DNA of 64,000 bases from positions 620,001 through 684,000 of the forward strand of contig JAGYIS010000008.1 of NCBI GenBank assembly GCA_018402255.1, in the 5' to 3' direction. The first letter of the stretch is position 1. Each line of letters starts with the position of its first letter. The position numbers and the translations under genes are program-made. Below the pieces are notes generated by a model, which saw only the letters and a list, made by a program, of their open reading frames with translations, was not told the DNA's origin and ran no database searches. This document shows positions 38,599 to 47,611 of this stretch, one piece after another. The stretch is from Marinobacter sp. Its GTDB lineage: Bacteria; Pseudomonadota; Gammaproteobacteria; Pseudomonadales; Oleiphilaceae.

Positions 38599-39042
38599 AT
38601 GAAACGCGTCATCAAAATGTCAAAGGCATGGACAGCCGCGTTTTTCTTCGGGATTCTACTCGCCGGTTGTGGCGGTGGAGGCTCTTCTGACGGAGGCTCT
38701 GCTGGATCTGCGAGCACAACCACTGGATCGGATTCAGGCGCCTCGGGAGTGCAGGCGGACTCGCAGCGTTCAGCTGTTCTGAGCTGGTCTGCGCCCGCCA
38801 CTCGGGTGAATGGCACCGGTATCGACATGGGTGAACTGGACCGATACGTTATTCGATATGGTCAGGACATCGAGGATTTGTCTGGTGAGGTGGTGATTGA
38901 CGGGGCCGCGAGCGATGCGGAGATGTCCTACACCGTTAGCAATCTGGACGCCGGGACCTGGTATTTCACTATCCAGGTACAGGATACTGAGGGCCTCGTC
39001 AGTGAACCCTCCGAGCCGGTCAGCAAGACAATTCGCAGCTGA
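38599..39042 (+). CDS. Small lipoprotein with a fibronectin type III-like domain
   Basis: A 147-residue protein with a lipobox ILLAGC, so Cys24 would be the lipidated residue. A Gly/Ser/Thr-rich linker follows, then one fibronectin type III-like domain of about 85 residues (SAVLSWSAPATRVNGTGI to the end, including YVIRYG and TWYFTIQVQDTEGLVSEPS). It is probably anchored in the outer membrane. No enzyme motif. The convergent neighbour is the CHASE2 kinase, 21 bases away; a link is possible because the FecR protein of that set also has such domains, but this is speculation. Confidence 0.8.
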   Translation: MKRVIKMSKAWTAAFFFGILLAGCGGGGSSDGGSAGSASTTTGSDSGASGVQADSQRSAVLSWSAPATRVNGTGIDMGELDRYVIRYGQDIEDLSGEVVIDGAASDAEMSYTVSNLDAGTWYFTIQVQDTEGLVSEPSEPVSKTIRS

Positions 39043-39062
39043 CTTCAGGCTTGATCGCGTTG

Positions 39063-41630
39063 TTAGCCCATCGGATCTGCGATGGGCAATTTCAGTGTGA
39101 ACGTGGTGCCGTCTCCGGGCTTTGAGTCGACGGTAATCGCTCCCCGGTGTTTTTCAACCACGGTTTTCACAAACGACAGGCCCAGCCCGGTGCCCTGGCT
39201 CCCTGCCAGCTCACTGCGTTTTTGCCGGTGGTATCGGTCAAACAGCATCGGCAGCTCGTCCGTGTCAATTCCGCTCCCTTCATCTGCGATAGCCAGGCAC
39301 GCCAGATGGCCAGCTCGATAGACCTGAACATTGATGGCTGAGCCCTCGGGGCTGTATTGAACGGCGTTGGTCATCAGGTTGATCACCGCCCGCTCCAGCA
39401 ACTCGGCGTTACCCTTAAGCCACAGATCTTCCGTACCCGATACGAGCAGACTGATCTGCTTTTCCTGAGCCTGCTCACACACACTGTCACGGGCGTTCTC
39501 CACAATCGCCAGAAGCTCGCATTCGTAAAACCGGGTTTCGGTGAGCTGCTCGGCGCGCGCCAGTTGCACGAATTCTTCGGCCAGGTGATAGCTGCGCCGG
39601 GCCAATCGGCCCAACTGTTCCAGCTGGCTTTCATCGATGTGGCTCGGATCTCTTTTCAATTGCTCGATCAGGGCCAGTTGCGAGACCAGCGGAGAGCGCA
39701 CGTCATGGGAGATAAAGTCGATCGCTTCGCGGTGTTGTCGCTGCTGTTCGCGGAGCTCTGAAATGTCGGAAATATTGGCAATGATCCCGGACTGCTCGCT
39801 GTCTGGCAGGGCGAAGGGTGCCAGGTGAATCAGGAAGTCTTTGTTGTGGATTTTCAGATCTACGGTCCTGCTCTGCCGTAAGGTCAGGGTTTCAGAGACG
39901 GTTTCATGCCAGGGTACGGATTCACGAGGGTCGTGGCCTTCCAGCAGGCGGGTGAGTGGCAGGCCGCTGAGGCTGGGCATGGGCTCTTTGAACCAGGCTT
40001 CAATGTGGCGATTGGCAAACCGGATCACGCCAAGTTCGTCCGTAACGATGATGCCGTCCGGCATGTGTTCAAAGCTGTGGCGGATAAATGCCTGCATTTG
40101 GCCGAGACGTTCTGTGGCGGTACGAACCCTCTCGATGCGCTTGGAAATGTTTTCCTGGATACCGGGTTTGGTTTTTTGCTGGCGAGTATCTTCAAGCTTG
40201 AGCTTTTGCAGGTAGAGCTGAATTACTTCCCGGCTCAGATCGTCGGGCAGGGTCAGGCCGAGCAGATAATTTGAGCCGCCACGAGCGAGGCTTACCCAGC
40301 TTTGACTGCCCTGGTGCACCCAGTGCCCGGGATTGCTGAGTTCCGGAGCATCGCTAAGGGCCATGCCTTTGACCAGCAGCAGGTCCGGCCCCTCTGCAAG
40401 TAGCCAGCCCTGGGGCTGCAGTAAAGAACACAGATGCTCCATCAGCTGCATCGGGTGACGGCGAGACGGCTCTGGCAAAGACAGTTGGGGTGTTCTGGCC
40501 ATGTCGTCCAGTTGGCGATTGAGGAAGCGGTTGGTCATGGCCAGGCGCAGACCGCTTGCAACCGGGAAGGCAATCATCGGCAGCAGAACAGCGTTGGCGG
40601 CCGATAGATGAACATGGAAGCTGCGCAGGGCAATAAAATAGGTGCACAACACCAGAATAAAGCTGCCCGCGCATGCTCCGAAAGTAGCGGCAGGTTTTAG
40701 CCGGGGCAAGGTATTGGCCAGGATCAGCAGAATGCCAAGGGCCAGGGTAAGGGATAGCCACTGGGGTGCTCGAGAAATTAACAGCGATTGGCGACTGGCA
40801 GAGTAGACGTTGGCATGAAACTCCACACCGCTCATCGGGCGGCTGAGCCCGGAAAAGGGTGTGCTCAGGACGTCGCGAAAGCCGGCTGCCGTGGCGCCGA
40901 TGAATACGGTTTTGCCGGCAAACAGTTCCGGAGCGGCAGGTTGATGCAGTACATCCGCATAAGCATAAGCGGCCAGGGTATCTGCGCCCCCGGCTAAGGG
41001 CACCAGTCTGAACTCACTGCGCACATTGGTGTAGGCCGGCGCGTCCTGTTGGGTGATTGATGGCCCTGGTTGCTCCTGAGCAGCCACCGCCAGCGCCGGC
41101 CACCGGTGATGGCCAAGGCTGTTGTACAGGTACAGACCGCGAGCAACACCGTCCTCATCCAGTTCTACGTGGGCATGCCCCAGAGCCAGGGCCGCAGCCT
41201 CCAGCGGTGCTGACGGCAATTGTTCACTGATCAGTAGCTGGTTGGTGGCGGGGGAGTAGTGAATGGGTAGCACCACGCGGCCGTGGCGCGCCATCGCGTC
41301 TGCAAGGGTCTGGTCACTGAGTGTTGGTTCGGGAAACAGGATGTCGAAGACAATGGTTTGGGCGCCGGCTTCGGTCAGCCGATCGATCAGCCGGGCGTGA
41401 AGGCTTCTATCCCAGGGCCAGTGGCCGAGCACATCAAGGCTGTGTTCATCGATGGTGACCAGGGCCACGTTGTGATCAACGGGTGCCGGCCAGGCCGTAA
41501 TGGCTTTGTCATAGAGCCAGGAGTCTACTCGCCATGGCAGGGTGGTGGTCTGGATAAGCAGAAGTATGCCTGTGAGCAGAAGGCCCAGAGACCAGGGTGA
41601 TGTTTTTAATGATAACCAATCCCTTCTCAT
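39063..41630 (-). CDS. CHASE2-domain sensor histidine kinase
   Basis: An 855-residue membrane sensor. One N-terminal helix is followed by an extracytoplasmic CHASE2 domain (about 35-290; DHNVALVTIDEHSLDVLGHW and GAQTIVFDILFPEP), then three membrane helices (about 295-370). After a cytoplasmic linker comes a PAS domain (about 510-610, MPDGIIVTDELGVIRFANRH), then a HisKA domain with the H box FISHDVRSPLVSQL near residue 638 and an HATPase domain ending GTGLGLSFVKTVVEKHRG. The signal it binds is unknown. It is the third gene of a minus-strand unit after the OmpR-type regulator and the FecR/LysM protein. Confidence 0.92.
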   Translation of the reverse strand: MRRDWLSLKTSPWSLGLLLTGILLLIQTTTLPWRVDSWLYDKAITAWPAPVDHNVALVTIDEHSLDVLGHWPWDRSLHARLIDRLTEAGAQTIVFDILFPEPTLSDQTLADAMARHGRVVLPIHYSPATNQLLISEQLPSAPLEAAALALGHAHVELDEDGVARGLYLYNSLGHHRWPALAVAAQEQPGPSITQQDAPAYTNVRSEFRLVPLAGGADTLAAYAYADVLHQPAAPELFAGKTVFIGATAAGFRDVLSTPFSGLSRPMSGVEFHANVYSASRQSLLISRAPQWLSLTLALGILLILANTLPRLKPAATFGACAGSFILVLCTYFIALRSFHVHLSAANAVLLPMIAFPVASGLRLAMTNRFLNRQLDDMARTPQLSLPEPSRRHPMQLMEHLCSLLQPQGWLLAEGPDLLLVKGMALSDAPELSNPGHWVHQGSQSWVSLARGGSNYLLGLTLPDDLSREVIQLYLQKLKLEDTRQQKTKPGIQENISKRIERVRTATERLGQMQAFIRHSFEHMPDGIIVTDELGVIRFANRHIEAWFKEPMPSLSGLPLTRLLEGHDPRESVPWHETVSETLTLRQSRTVDLKIHNKDFLIHLAPFALPDSEQSGIIANISDISELREQQRQHREAIDFISHDVRSPLVSQLALIEQLKRDPSHIDESQLEQLGRLARRSYHLAEEFVQLARAEQLTETRFYECELLAIVENARDSVCEQAQEKQISLLVSGTEDLWLKGNAELLERAVINLMTNAVQYSPEGSAINVQVYRAGHLACLAIADEGSGIDTDELPMLFDRYHRQKRSELAGSQGTGLGLSFVKTVVEKHRGAITVDSKPGDGTTFTLKLPIADPMG

Positions 41631-41663
41631 GGGCCGTAATGTTCAATCTCGTGGTGAAGTGGC

Positions 41664-43298
41664 TTAATCCAGGTACAGTTCCCTCCCGGGTCCCCACCGG
41701 CTCGCCAGCGGACCATCAGAAAGAGCTTTGACGCGCACAAAATACCTTCTTCCGGGAATCAGACGCAAGGCTGCCGTGGTCTCTGCAACGTTTGCCTCTT
41801 TGATAATGTTGTTGAAGGCCGGCTCTTCAGCCAGCTGCAGCCGGTAGTCATTGGCGGTGTCCACCTTTTCCCAGAACACCCGTACCTGACTGTCGATGTA
41901 GTTAATGCTGATGATCCGGACTGGAGGCAAGGTGCCGTTTACCACCAGCGTTCGGGTTGGCGATGTTGCCACCGAGTTGCCGCCGGCTTCGGTCACTACC
42001 CTCCAAAAATACTGACCGGGGCTCAGAGGCCGGGACGGTAAGGCGCGATTGTCTGGCGCCCACTCGCTGGAGGTAATCAGGCGCTGGAATGCCTCGTCTT
42101 CGGCGATTTCCACCCGGGCGACTTCGTTTGTGCCTTTCAGTTGCCAGTGGAATTCGGGCATGTCGTCGTTTACGCCTTCGCCCTCTTCGGGTGAGATGAG
42201 GTCGGGTGTCCGCGCCTGCAGGTCTACCTCGATTGAGGCAATGGCGGGCATGCCGGTGATGCCTTGCGGGTCGAGGGATGCAAGGTGGATTTCATAGCGG
42301 CCATTGTCCAGTTGGCTGATATCGAAGCGGGCATCTGCGGTGTCCCGGCTCTGCAGCCAGGCGCCACTGTCGTCTTCGAAAATATCGACCCGGTATCGGT
42401 CAGCACCGTTTTTCTGCCAGCTGAGTTCCGCCGGCAGTTGCTTGAGCACCGGTGCGATCGGGTTCAGGACTGGTGCAGGCGGCAGTTGGCGAATGCTCAT
42501 CGGTGCGGTGCTTGTGGTGGATACACTGGCACCATACCCAGCAGGAATTCGGCGGGTCTTTCCGGGTTGGCCGAAGTCGACCACGCCTTCGGTGACCTGA
42601 ACGCTGCTGCCGCTGCCGGACGTCTGCATGGAAAAGACAGTACCGCGCACCGCCGCAACCGCTGACGGTGTCTCGATCTCAAAACGGGCGCCGTCCTCCA
42701 TCACAGGTTTGACCCGAGTATGCACTTCGCCCCGCTGAAGTCTGAGCCTGGTGTCGGCCATGCCGGCTTTGCCATATTGGGTGAGGCGATTGAAGATCAG
42801 GCGTGAGTTTGGCGCCATGCGTAACTCAGAGCCATCCGCGAGGACAATGGTCGCTGTGCCGGCTGCCGAGATGATTTCATCACCAACCCGGATAATCGAA
42901 TTCGCGGTCAACGGTGTTTTCTGGCCATTGCTGCCAGACACATGGATCACGTTGCCGGCCACAGAGGTGGCTTTAGCCGGCTCTGGTTGACGTTTAAGCC
43001 AGCCCAGCGGGATGCGAACCTGGTCACCGCCAGACAAGTTGGCGTTCCCGGCCAGGTTGTTGTACTGGGTAAGCTGGTTGAGACTGACCCGATCGGTCAG
43101 CAACATCTGGGCAACTTCCGTGAGGGTCTCGCCGGAGCGCAATGTGTACACCCACTCAGGGGCGCCAGTGGTTTGCTGAGCCTGAGTTGGCGCCGAGCCG
43201 CGGGTTATCGACAGGTCAGCCGCGACGGCGCCCGATAACAGGCTGAAAGCGAGCAGCAAGAACAGGCTTAAGGCGCCATGGCGTTTGACATCAAGCAT
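41664..43298 (-). CDS. Secreted LysM/FecR-domain protein with fibronectin-like repeats
   Basis: A 544-residue exported protein. The signal peptide follows ATG 43298 (MLDVKRHGALSLFLLLAFSL, cleaved after AVAA). Domains in order: LysM (about 50-100, YTLRSGETLTEVAQMLL), FecR (about 125-235, GTATIVLADGSELRMAPNS and PSAVAAVRGTVFSM), then three fibronectin-like segments to the end. LysM suggests peptidoglycan binding. Unlike iron-linked FecR it has no sigma-factor-binding cytoplasmic part. The start overlaps the end of the regulator gene by 8 bases, and the CHASE2 kinase follows 33 bases later. It may present an envelope signal to the kinase. Confidence 0.88.
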   Translation of the reverse strand: MLDVKRHGALSLFLLLAFSLLSGAVAADLSITRGSAPTQAQQTTGAPEWVYTLRSGETLTEVAQMLLTDRVSLNQLTQYNNLAGNANLSGGDQVRIPLGWLKRQPEPAKATSVAGNVIHVSGSNGQKTPLTANSIIRVGDEIISAAGTATIVLADGSELRMAPNSRLIFNRLTQYGKAGMADTRLRLQRGEVHTRVKPVMEDGARFEIETPSAVAAVRGTVFSMQTSGSGSSVQVTEGVVDFGQPGKTRRIPAGYGASVSTTSTAPMSIRQLPPAPVLNPIAPVLKQLPAELSWQKNGADRYRVDIFEDDSGAWLQSRDTADARFDISQLDNGRYEIHLASLDPQGITGMPAIASIEVDLQARTPDLISPEEGEGVNDDMPEFHWQLKGTNEVARVEIAEDEAFQRLITSSEWAPDNRALPSRPLSPGQYFWRVVTEAGGNSVATSPTRTLVVNGTLPPVRIISINYIDSQVRVFWEKVDTANDYRLQLAEEPAFNNIIKEANVAETTAALRLIPGRRYFVRVKALSDGPLASRWGPGRELYLD

Positions 43299-44019
43299 TG
43301 GCGGCACGGTCGTCGTTGATCTGGAGTTCGTCACTGGTCTTGATGGTTTCCAGGCGATAGCCTCGCTGGTAGATGGTCTTGATCCGAAATCCGTTTTCCG
43401 GGTTGACGCCCAATCGGCGTCGCAGCCGGCTCATGTGGGTATCGACGGTTCGGGTATTGATGTCCCGGGCCAGCCCCCAAACGCGCTCCAGCAGCATTTC
43501 ACGGGTCAGCAAGCGGCCCTGATTCTGGAACAGGAACAAGGTCAGATCAAAGTCTTTGTCGGTCAGGGTTAATGGCTCACCGTGCAGCAGGATGGCGCGC
43601 TGATGGGTGTTCACTTCGAACGGGCCGTAAACCAGGACTTCTTTTTCACTGTCCGGATTGCTGCGGCGTGCCAGGGCGTGAATTCTGGCAATCAGCTCGG
43701 CGGCCCGGGCGGGTTTTGCCAGGTAGTCATCGGCCCCGGCATCAAGCGCGCGCACTATGTCAGTTTCGCTGTCCCGTTGGGTTAGGAAAACCGCCGGTAT
43801 CGACCAGTTAAGTTGGGCGCGAATGCTCTCAAGCACTTCAATGCCGGTCATGTCCGGAATTTGCCAATCCAGGATGATCAGATCATAGCTCCGGTGCAGC
43901 ACGGCGCCGAGAAAAGCTTGTCCGGTAGGAAAGCTATCACATTGATGACCTTTCTCGGACAGGATGGACTGAATGTGTTGCGCCTGTTCATGTTCATCTT
44001 CAAGCAGAGCAATGCGCAT
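43291..44019 (-). CDS. OmpR-family response regulator
   Basis: A 242-residue two-component regulator. The receiver domain starts MRIALLEDEHEQAQ, with Asp51 in LIILDWQIPD as the phosphorylation site and the conserved Lys in DDYLAKPAR. The winged-helix DNA-binding domain follows (about 135-235, ending GYRLETIK). ATG 44019, with GAGGG upstream, gives the standard N-terminus; the longer upstream frame is not coding. As the first gene of the unit with FecR/LysM and CHASE2 kinase, it is very likely the kinase's partner. Confidence 0.93.
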   Translation of the reverse strand: MRIALLEDEHEQAQHIQSILSEKGHQCDSFPTGQAFLGAVLHRSYDLIILDWQIPDMTGIEVLESIRAQLNWSIPAVFLTQRDSETDIVRALDAGADDYLAKPARAAELIARIHALARRSNPDSEKEVLVYGPFEVNTHQRAILLHGEPLTLTDKDFDLTLFLFQNQGRLLTREMLLERVWGLARDINTRTVDTHMSRLRRRLGVNPENGFRIKTIYQRGYRLETIKTSDELQINDDRAANA

Positions 44020-44134
44020 TAATTCTGGCCCTCGGTAGTGTTGACCGGTTTGGTTTGCTTGTGGACAAGGTGGATACGGACCACGTTGCAGTATCGGGTG
44101 ATTATCCCAAAAAATGAGCCTACATTCAGTAGTG

Positions 44135-46327
44135 TTATGTAGACTTCCGTAACGGCAACGCAGGCTTGCCGTCATTGTCATTTAACGTTTGTCGGCAGCT
44201 GGGGAAATTACTGCAGCCCCAGAACCAGCCTTTTTTACTTTGCCGACGGACCAGTGGCGAGAAACAATGCGGACAGGGGATCGGTTTTTGATCAGTCCCG
44301 TCCTGGGGTTGTGTGTCTTCCAGCGGGCGTGTGCCCTTGCAGTCGGGGTATCGGGTACACGCAAAAAATCGCCCGAACTTACCTTCCCGCGCTACCATCA
44401 CCGACCGGCACTTTGGGCAATGAATACGGTCTTTACCGGGGTTGGCACTGGTGCTGTCACCAAGGGCAGGATCTGACGAGGATGTCAGCGGACTGCGGTT
44501 GATGAGCCCCTGGATCTCTGCCTTTAACGTTTCGATAAACTGCCTGGGGTTATCCTCGCCCCGCCGAATACCTTCCAGCGTCGCCTCCCAGACGGCAGTC
44601 CGGTCTGGCGTGCGGACGGTGTCGGGCAATGCCGCTATCAGGGCTTTGCCTTTGTCGGTGGCCCGAATGTAGCGTTTGTCCCGGTACAGGTAGTCCCGCT
44701 TGAACAGCACGTCGATGATGGCAGCGCGGGTGGCCTCGGTGCCCAGTCCATCAGTTTCCCGCAGGGTTTTGCGCAGCTCCGGGGCGGACACAAAGCGGGC
44801 AATGTTGGTCATCGCAGACAGTAAAGTTGCGTCGGTAAAATGCTGCGGTGGTTGGGTTTTACGCTCGTTCACGGTTGCGCTGCTGCAGACCACCGGCTCG
44901 TGTTTATCGAGCCTGGGCAACGGTGGTTTTTCCGGTTCGCGATTGGCCTCTTTGAGTTTGAGCTCCAGCACCTTCCAGCCGGGCGTCAGGACGGCGGTTT
45001 CGGTGGCCCTGAACTGATGCTCCTGAACCTTTATCGTGAGTTTGCCCTCACGGTGCACGGCATCGCCCGCAAACTGCATCAGGTAATAGCGGCTGATCAG
45101 ACCGTAGATCTTTTCCTCAGCGGCGGTCAGCTTGCCGCTGGGGCTAGGGCGTACGGTGGGGATAATTGCGTGGTGCGCATCGACCTGTTTGTCGTTCCAG
45201 GCTGCAGAACGGCGATGGGTGTCTAGCTGGCCAGTAAAGCTTGCGAGCTCGGTGGACACCCAGGCTATGGCTCTGATCACCTGTTCCCGTTGATGGTAAT
45301 GTTCTTCCGGCAAGTAGCGGCAATCAGAACGGGGGTAGGTGATCAGTTGGTGTCGTTCGTAAAGGTTCTGGGCGGTGTCGAGAACGTCTTTTGCCCCCAT
45401 CCTGAACAGCCGGCCCGCTTCAATCTGCAGTGCCGACAGCGATAATGGCAGTGGCGGCAGTTCTGGCCGATCCCGAAACCGGGATTCGGTGACGGTGCCG
45501 GGGCGACCGTTCACATCCTGGGCAATCTGCTCTGCGATGTCGCGATCGAGCAGTCGGTTCTCTTCATCGAGGTAATCCTGAAACGAGTCGCCGGGCAGCC
45601 ATCGGGCGGTAAAGGGCCTTTGATCAGCCTCGCCTTCGCTGGCCTGAAATTGCCCGTCTATGCGGAACCACGGCTTGGCCTGGAAATCTTCGATGGTGTT
45701 GTCCCGCTCCACCACGAGGCCGAGCACCGGGGTTTGCACTCGGCCCACGGAATAGACCCCTTGCTCACCCTGCTGTTGGTAAGTGAGCGTATAAAACCGG
45801 GTGAGGTTTATGCCGTAGAGCCAGTCGGCCCGTTGCCGGGCGAGCGCAGAGTGTGACAGGCGCCGGAAGTCTTTGTTGTTTTTCGGATTCTGGATGGCTC
45901 GGGCAACGGCCTTGGGGGTCAGGTCGTTGATCAGGATGCGTTCGACCGGTGCTTTGGTGCCGACGAATTTCAGTACTTCGTCCACCAGCAGCTGGCCTTC
46001 GCGGTCGGGGTCACCGGCATGGGTGATCAGGTCTGCCTGGCGGATCAGGGATTCGAGTACGTTGAGTTGTTGTTTTACGCTGTCTTTTGGGGTGAGCTGC
46101 CATGGCTCTGGGAACATGGGCAGGTCTTCGTGGCGCCACTTTTTCCAGGCCGGGTTGTAGCGGGCGGGCTCGGCCGGTTCAAGCAGGTGGCCGATGCACC
46201 AGCTGACGGTGACGGCGTCTTTACCCTGACCACAACGGATCCAGCCCTGGCCCTTTTGATGGGGCGTTGGCAGGGCGGCGACAATGGCTCTGGCCAGGCT
46301 GGGTTTTTCGGCTATGTACAGGTGCAT
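44135..46327 (-). CDS. topB: DNA topoisomerase III
   Basis: A type IA topoisomerase that decatenates DNA. The 730-residue protein starts MHLYIAEKPSLARAI with the Toprim domain (HAGDPDREGQLLVDE). The active-site Tyr331 lies in ITYPRSDCRYLPEEHY. The C-terminus carries two zinc-ribbon motifs (CPKCRSVM...CTRYPDCKG and CPHCFSPL...CSNFPSCRQ), more than the minimal enzyme. ATG 46327 matches the family N-terminus; an 85-residue upstream extension in frame crosses an intergenic repeat and is not coding. Confidence 0.96.
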   Translation of the reverse strand: MHLYIAEKPSLARAIVAALPTPHQKGQGWIRCGQGKDAVTVSWCIGHLLEPAEPARYNPAWKKWRHEDLPMFPEPWQLTPKDSVKQQLNVLESLIRQADLITHAGDPDREGQLLVDEVLKFVGTKAPVERILINDLTPKAVARAIQNPKNNKDFRRLSHSALARQRADWLYGINLTRFYTLTYQQQGEQGVYSVGRVQTPVLGLVVERDNTIEDFQAKPWFRIDGQFQASEGEADQRPFTARWLPGDSFQDYLDEENRLLDRDIAEQIAQDVNGRPGTVTESRFRDRPELPPLPLSLSALQIEAGRLFRMGAKDVLDTAQNLYERHQLITYPRSDCRYLPEEHYHQREQVIRAIAWVSTELASFTGQLDTHRRSAAWNDKQVDAHHAIIPTVRPSPSGKLTAAEEKIYGLISRYYLMQFAGDAVHREGKLTIKVQEHQFRATETAVLTPGWKVLELKLKEANREPEKPPLPRLDKHEPVVCSSATVNERKTQPPQHFTDATLLSAMTNIARFVSAPELRKTLRETDGLGTEATRAAIIDVLFKRDYLYRDKRYIRATDKGKALIAALPDTVRTPDRTAVWEATLEGIRRGEDNPRQFIETLKAEIQGLINRSPLTSSSDPALGDSTSANPGKDRIHCPKCRSVMVAREGKFGRFFACTRYPDCKGTRPLEDTQPQDGTDQKPIPCPHCFSPLVRRQSKKGWFWGCSNFPSCRQTLNDNDGKPALPLRKST

Positions 46328-46438
46328 GGCTACAGGGTGTTCGTTGAATGGCATCGGAATGTGGCGGTTTGGCTGTTTTCTGTCAAGGGCTTCGGGCTTC
46401 TCAGTTGTTGTATAGTAGACTGCAGGTATTGGGGGGCG

Positions 46439-46547
46439 GCGGCTGTGGTGGCAGCTTTCCCAAAAGACGCCGTGAACCCATCCCTGGGGGCTTGGTGTTG
46501 CCATCCCTGGCAACACACACTTTTGGGAATGCTGCCACCACAGCCGC
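46439..46547. repeat. Long imperfect palindrome with nested repeats between topB and bolA
   Basis: The 28-bp arms 46439-46466 (from GCGGCTGTGGTGGCAGC to CCCAAAAG) and 46520-46547 are complementary except for one base pair. The interior has CCATCCCTGG twice, and GTTGCC / GGCAAC forms a small hairpin. As RNA this would be a very stable cruciform-like structure. It could be a dispersed intergenic repeat (MITE or REP-like) or a regulatory RNA element. No transposase is nearby. Confidence 0.75.
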
Positions 46548-46609
46548 TTGAGACTCCGTGCCATCCGCTTGAAAGCAAACACAGAGCTTCAGGAGTCAGA
46601 CGAGGAATT

Positions 46610-46966
46610 ATGAAAGTCCAGAGTGCTATTGAGACGAAGTTAAAAAATGCCTTCGATGCCCAGGTGCTGTCGGTGGAGAACGAAAGCCACATGCACTCGG
46701 TGCCGCCGAATTCGGAAACTCACTTCAAGGTGACCCTGGTGTCTCCGGGCCTTTCCGGTCAGATGAAGGTTAAGCGGCATCAGGCGATTTACGCGGTGTT
46801 GGCAGAGGAGCTGGCTGGGCCGGTGCATGCGTTGTCGCTGCATTTGTATACGCCGGAAGAGTGGGTGGCCAGTGGGCAGGCGTCGCCCGAGTCTCCGAAT
46901 TGCATGGGCGGCTCGAAGGGGGATGCGTCTATGGCGGCCAAATTGAAACAGGGAGCGAGTTTATGA
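46610..46966 (+). CDS. bolA: BolA family protein
   Basis: A 118-residue BolA-type protein. The central HFKVTLVSPGLSGQMKVKRH and the ending VHALSLHLYTPEEW are the family's core. BolA proteins pair with monothiol glutaredoxins through an Fe-S cluster and affect cell shape and biofilm in E. coli. The C-terminal tail is longer than usual. GAGGAA precedes ATG 46610. The stop overlaps the next start (ATGA), so the two genes are coupled. Confidence 0.92.
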   Translation: MKVQSAIETKLKNAFDAQVLSVENESHMHSVPPNSETHFKVTLVSPGLSGQMKVKRHQAIYAVLAEELAGPVHALSLHLYTPEEWVASGQASPESPNCMGGSKGDASMAAKLKQGASL

Positions 46967-47586
46967 GTCAGTTTTTTCAGGTTCATCCGGATAACCCGCA
47001 GAAGCGACTTATCAATCAGGCGGTTGAGATTCTTCGCAAGGGTGGGGTGATTGCCTATCCGACGGATTCCGGTTACGCCCTGGGGTGCCACCTGGGTGAC
47101 AAGCCGGCGGCGGATAAGATCAAGCGGATTCGTAAACTGGATGACAAGCACAACTTCACTCTGGTGTGCCGGGACTTGTCGGATATTGGTGTATACGCCA
47201 AGGTGGATAACACTCAGTATCGGTTATTGAAAACGTTTACGCCTGGGCCTTACACCTTCATTTTGCCTGCCACCAGTGAGGTGCCCCGCCGGTTAATGCA
47301 TCCCAAGCGCCGGTCGATTGGGGTTCGGGTGCCGGATAACCAGATTGTTCGGGATTTACTGGGGGAGCTGGGCGAGCCGATCATGAGCAGCACGCTGATT
47401 CTGCCGGGCGATACCGAGCCTATGACGGACCCTTATGATATCCGGGATACGCTGGAACATGAGCTGGATCTGATTATTGACGGCGGCTTCTGTGGCATGG
47501 AGGCAACCACGGTGGTTGATTTTACCGGGGATGCGCCTGAGGTGACTCGGGTGGGTCAGGGTGATCCGACACCGTTTCAGGTTTAG
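46963..47586 (+). CDS. yciO: YciO-type protein of the Sua5/YrdC family
   Basis: A 207-residue protein with the Sua5/YrdC fold. Landmarks are GGVIAYPTDSGYALGC, KRIRKLDDKHNFTLVCRDLS, FTPGPYTFILPAT and RRSIGVRVPDNQI. Sua5/TsaC makes threonylcarbamoyl-AMP for t6A tRNA modification, but the YciO branch differs in the active site (KHNFTL rather than KR-type residues), and its role is less certain. The ATG overlaps the bolA stop. Confidence 0.9.
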   Translation: MSQFFQVHPDNPQKRLINQAVEILRKGGVIAYPTDSGYALGCHLGDKPAADKIKRIRKLDDKHNFTLVCRDLSDIGVYAKVDNTQYRLLKTFTPGPYTFILPATSEVPRRLMHPKRRSIGVRVPDNQIVRDLLGELGEPIMSSTLILPGDTEPMTDPYDIRDTLEHELDLIIDGGFCGMEATTVVDFTGDAPEVTRVGQGDPTPFQV

Positions 47587-47587
47587 T

Positions 47588-47600
47588 GCCCGCTTCGGGC
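47588..47600. terminator. Short hairpin between convergent genes
   Basis: GCCCG-CTT-CGGGC lies between the yciO stop and the stop of the convergent unknown gene. It has no T-run and may end either transcript only weakly. Confidence 0.3.
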
Positions 47601-47611
47601 GGGCTCTTGTG

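Noticed and set aside
46328..46582. An N-terminal extension of topoisomerase III
   Set aside because: The frame is open, but it runs through the long palindrome, and the family N-terminus begins exactly at ATG 46327.
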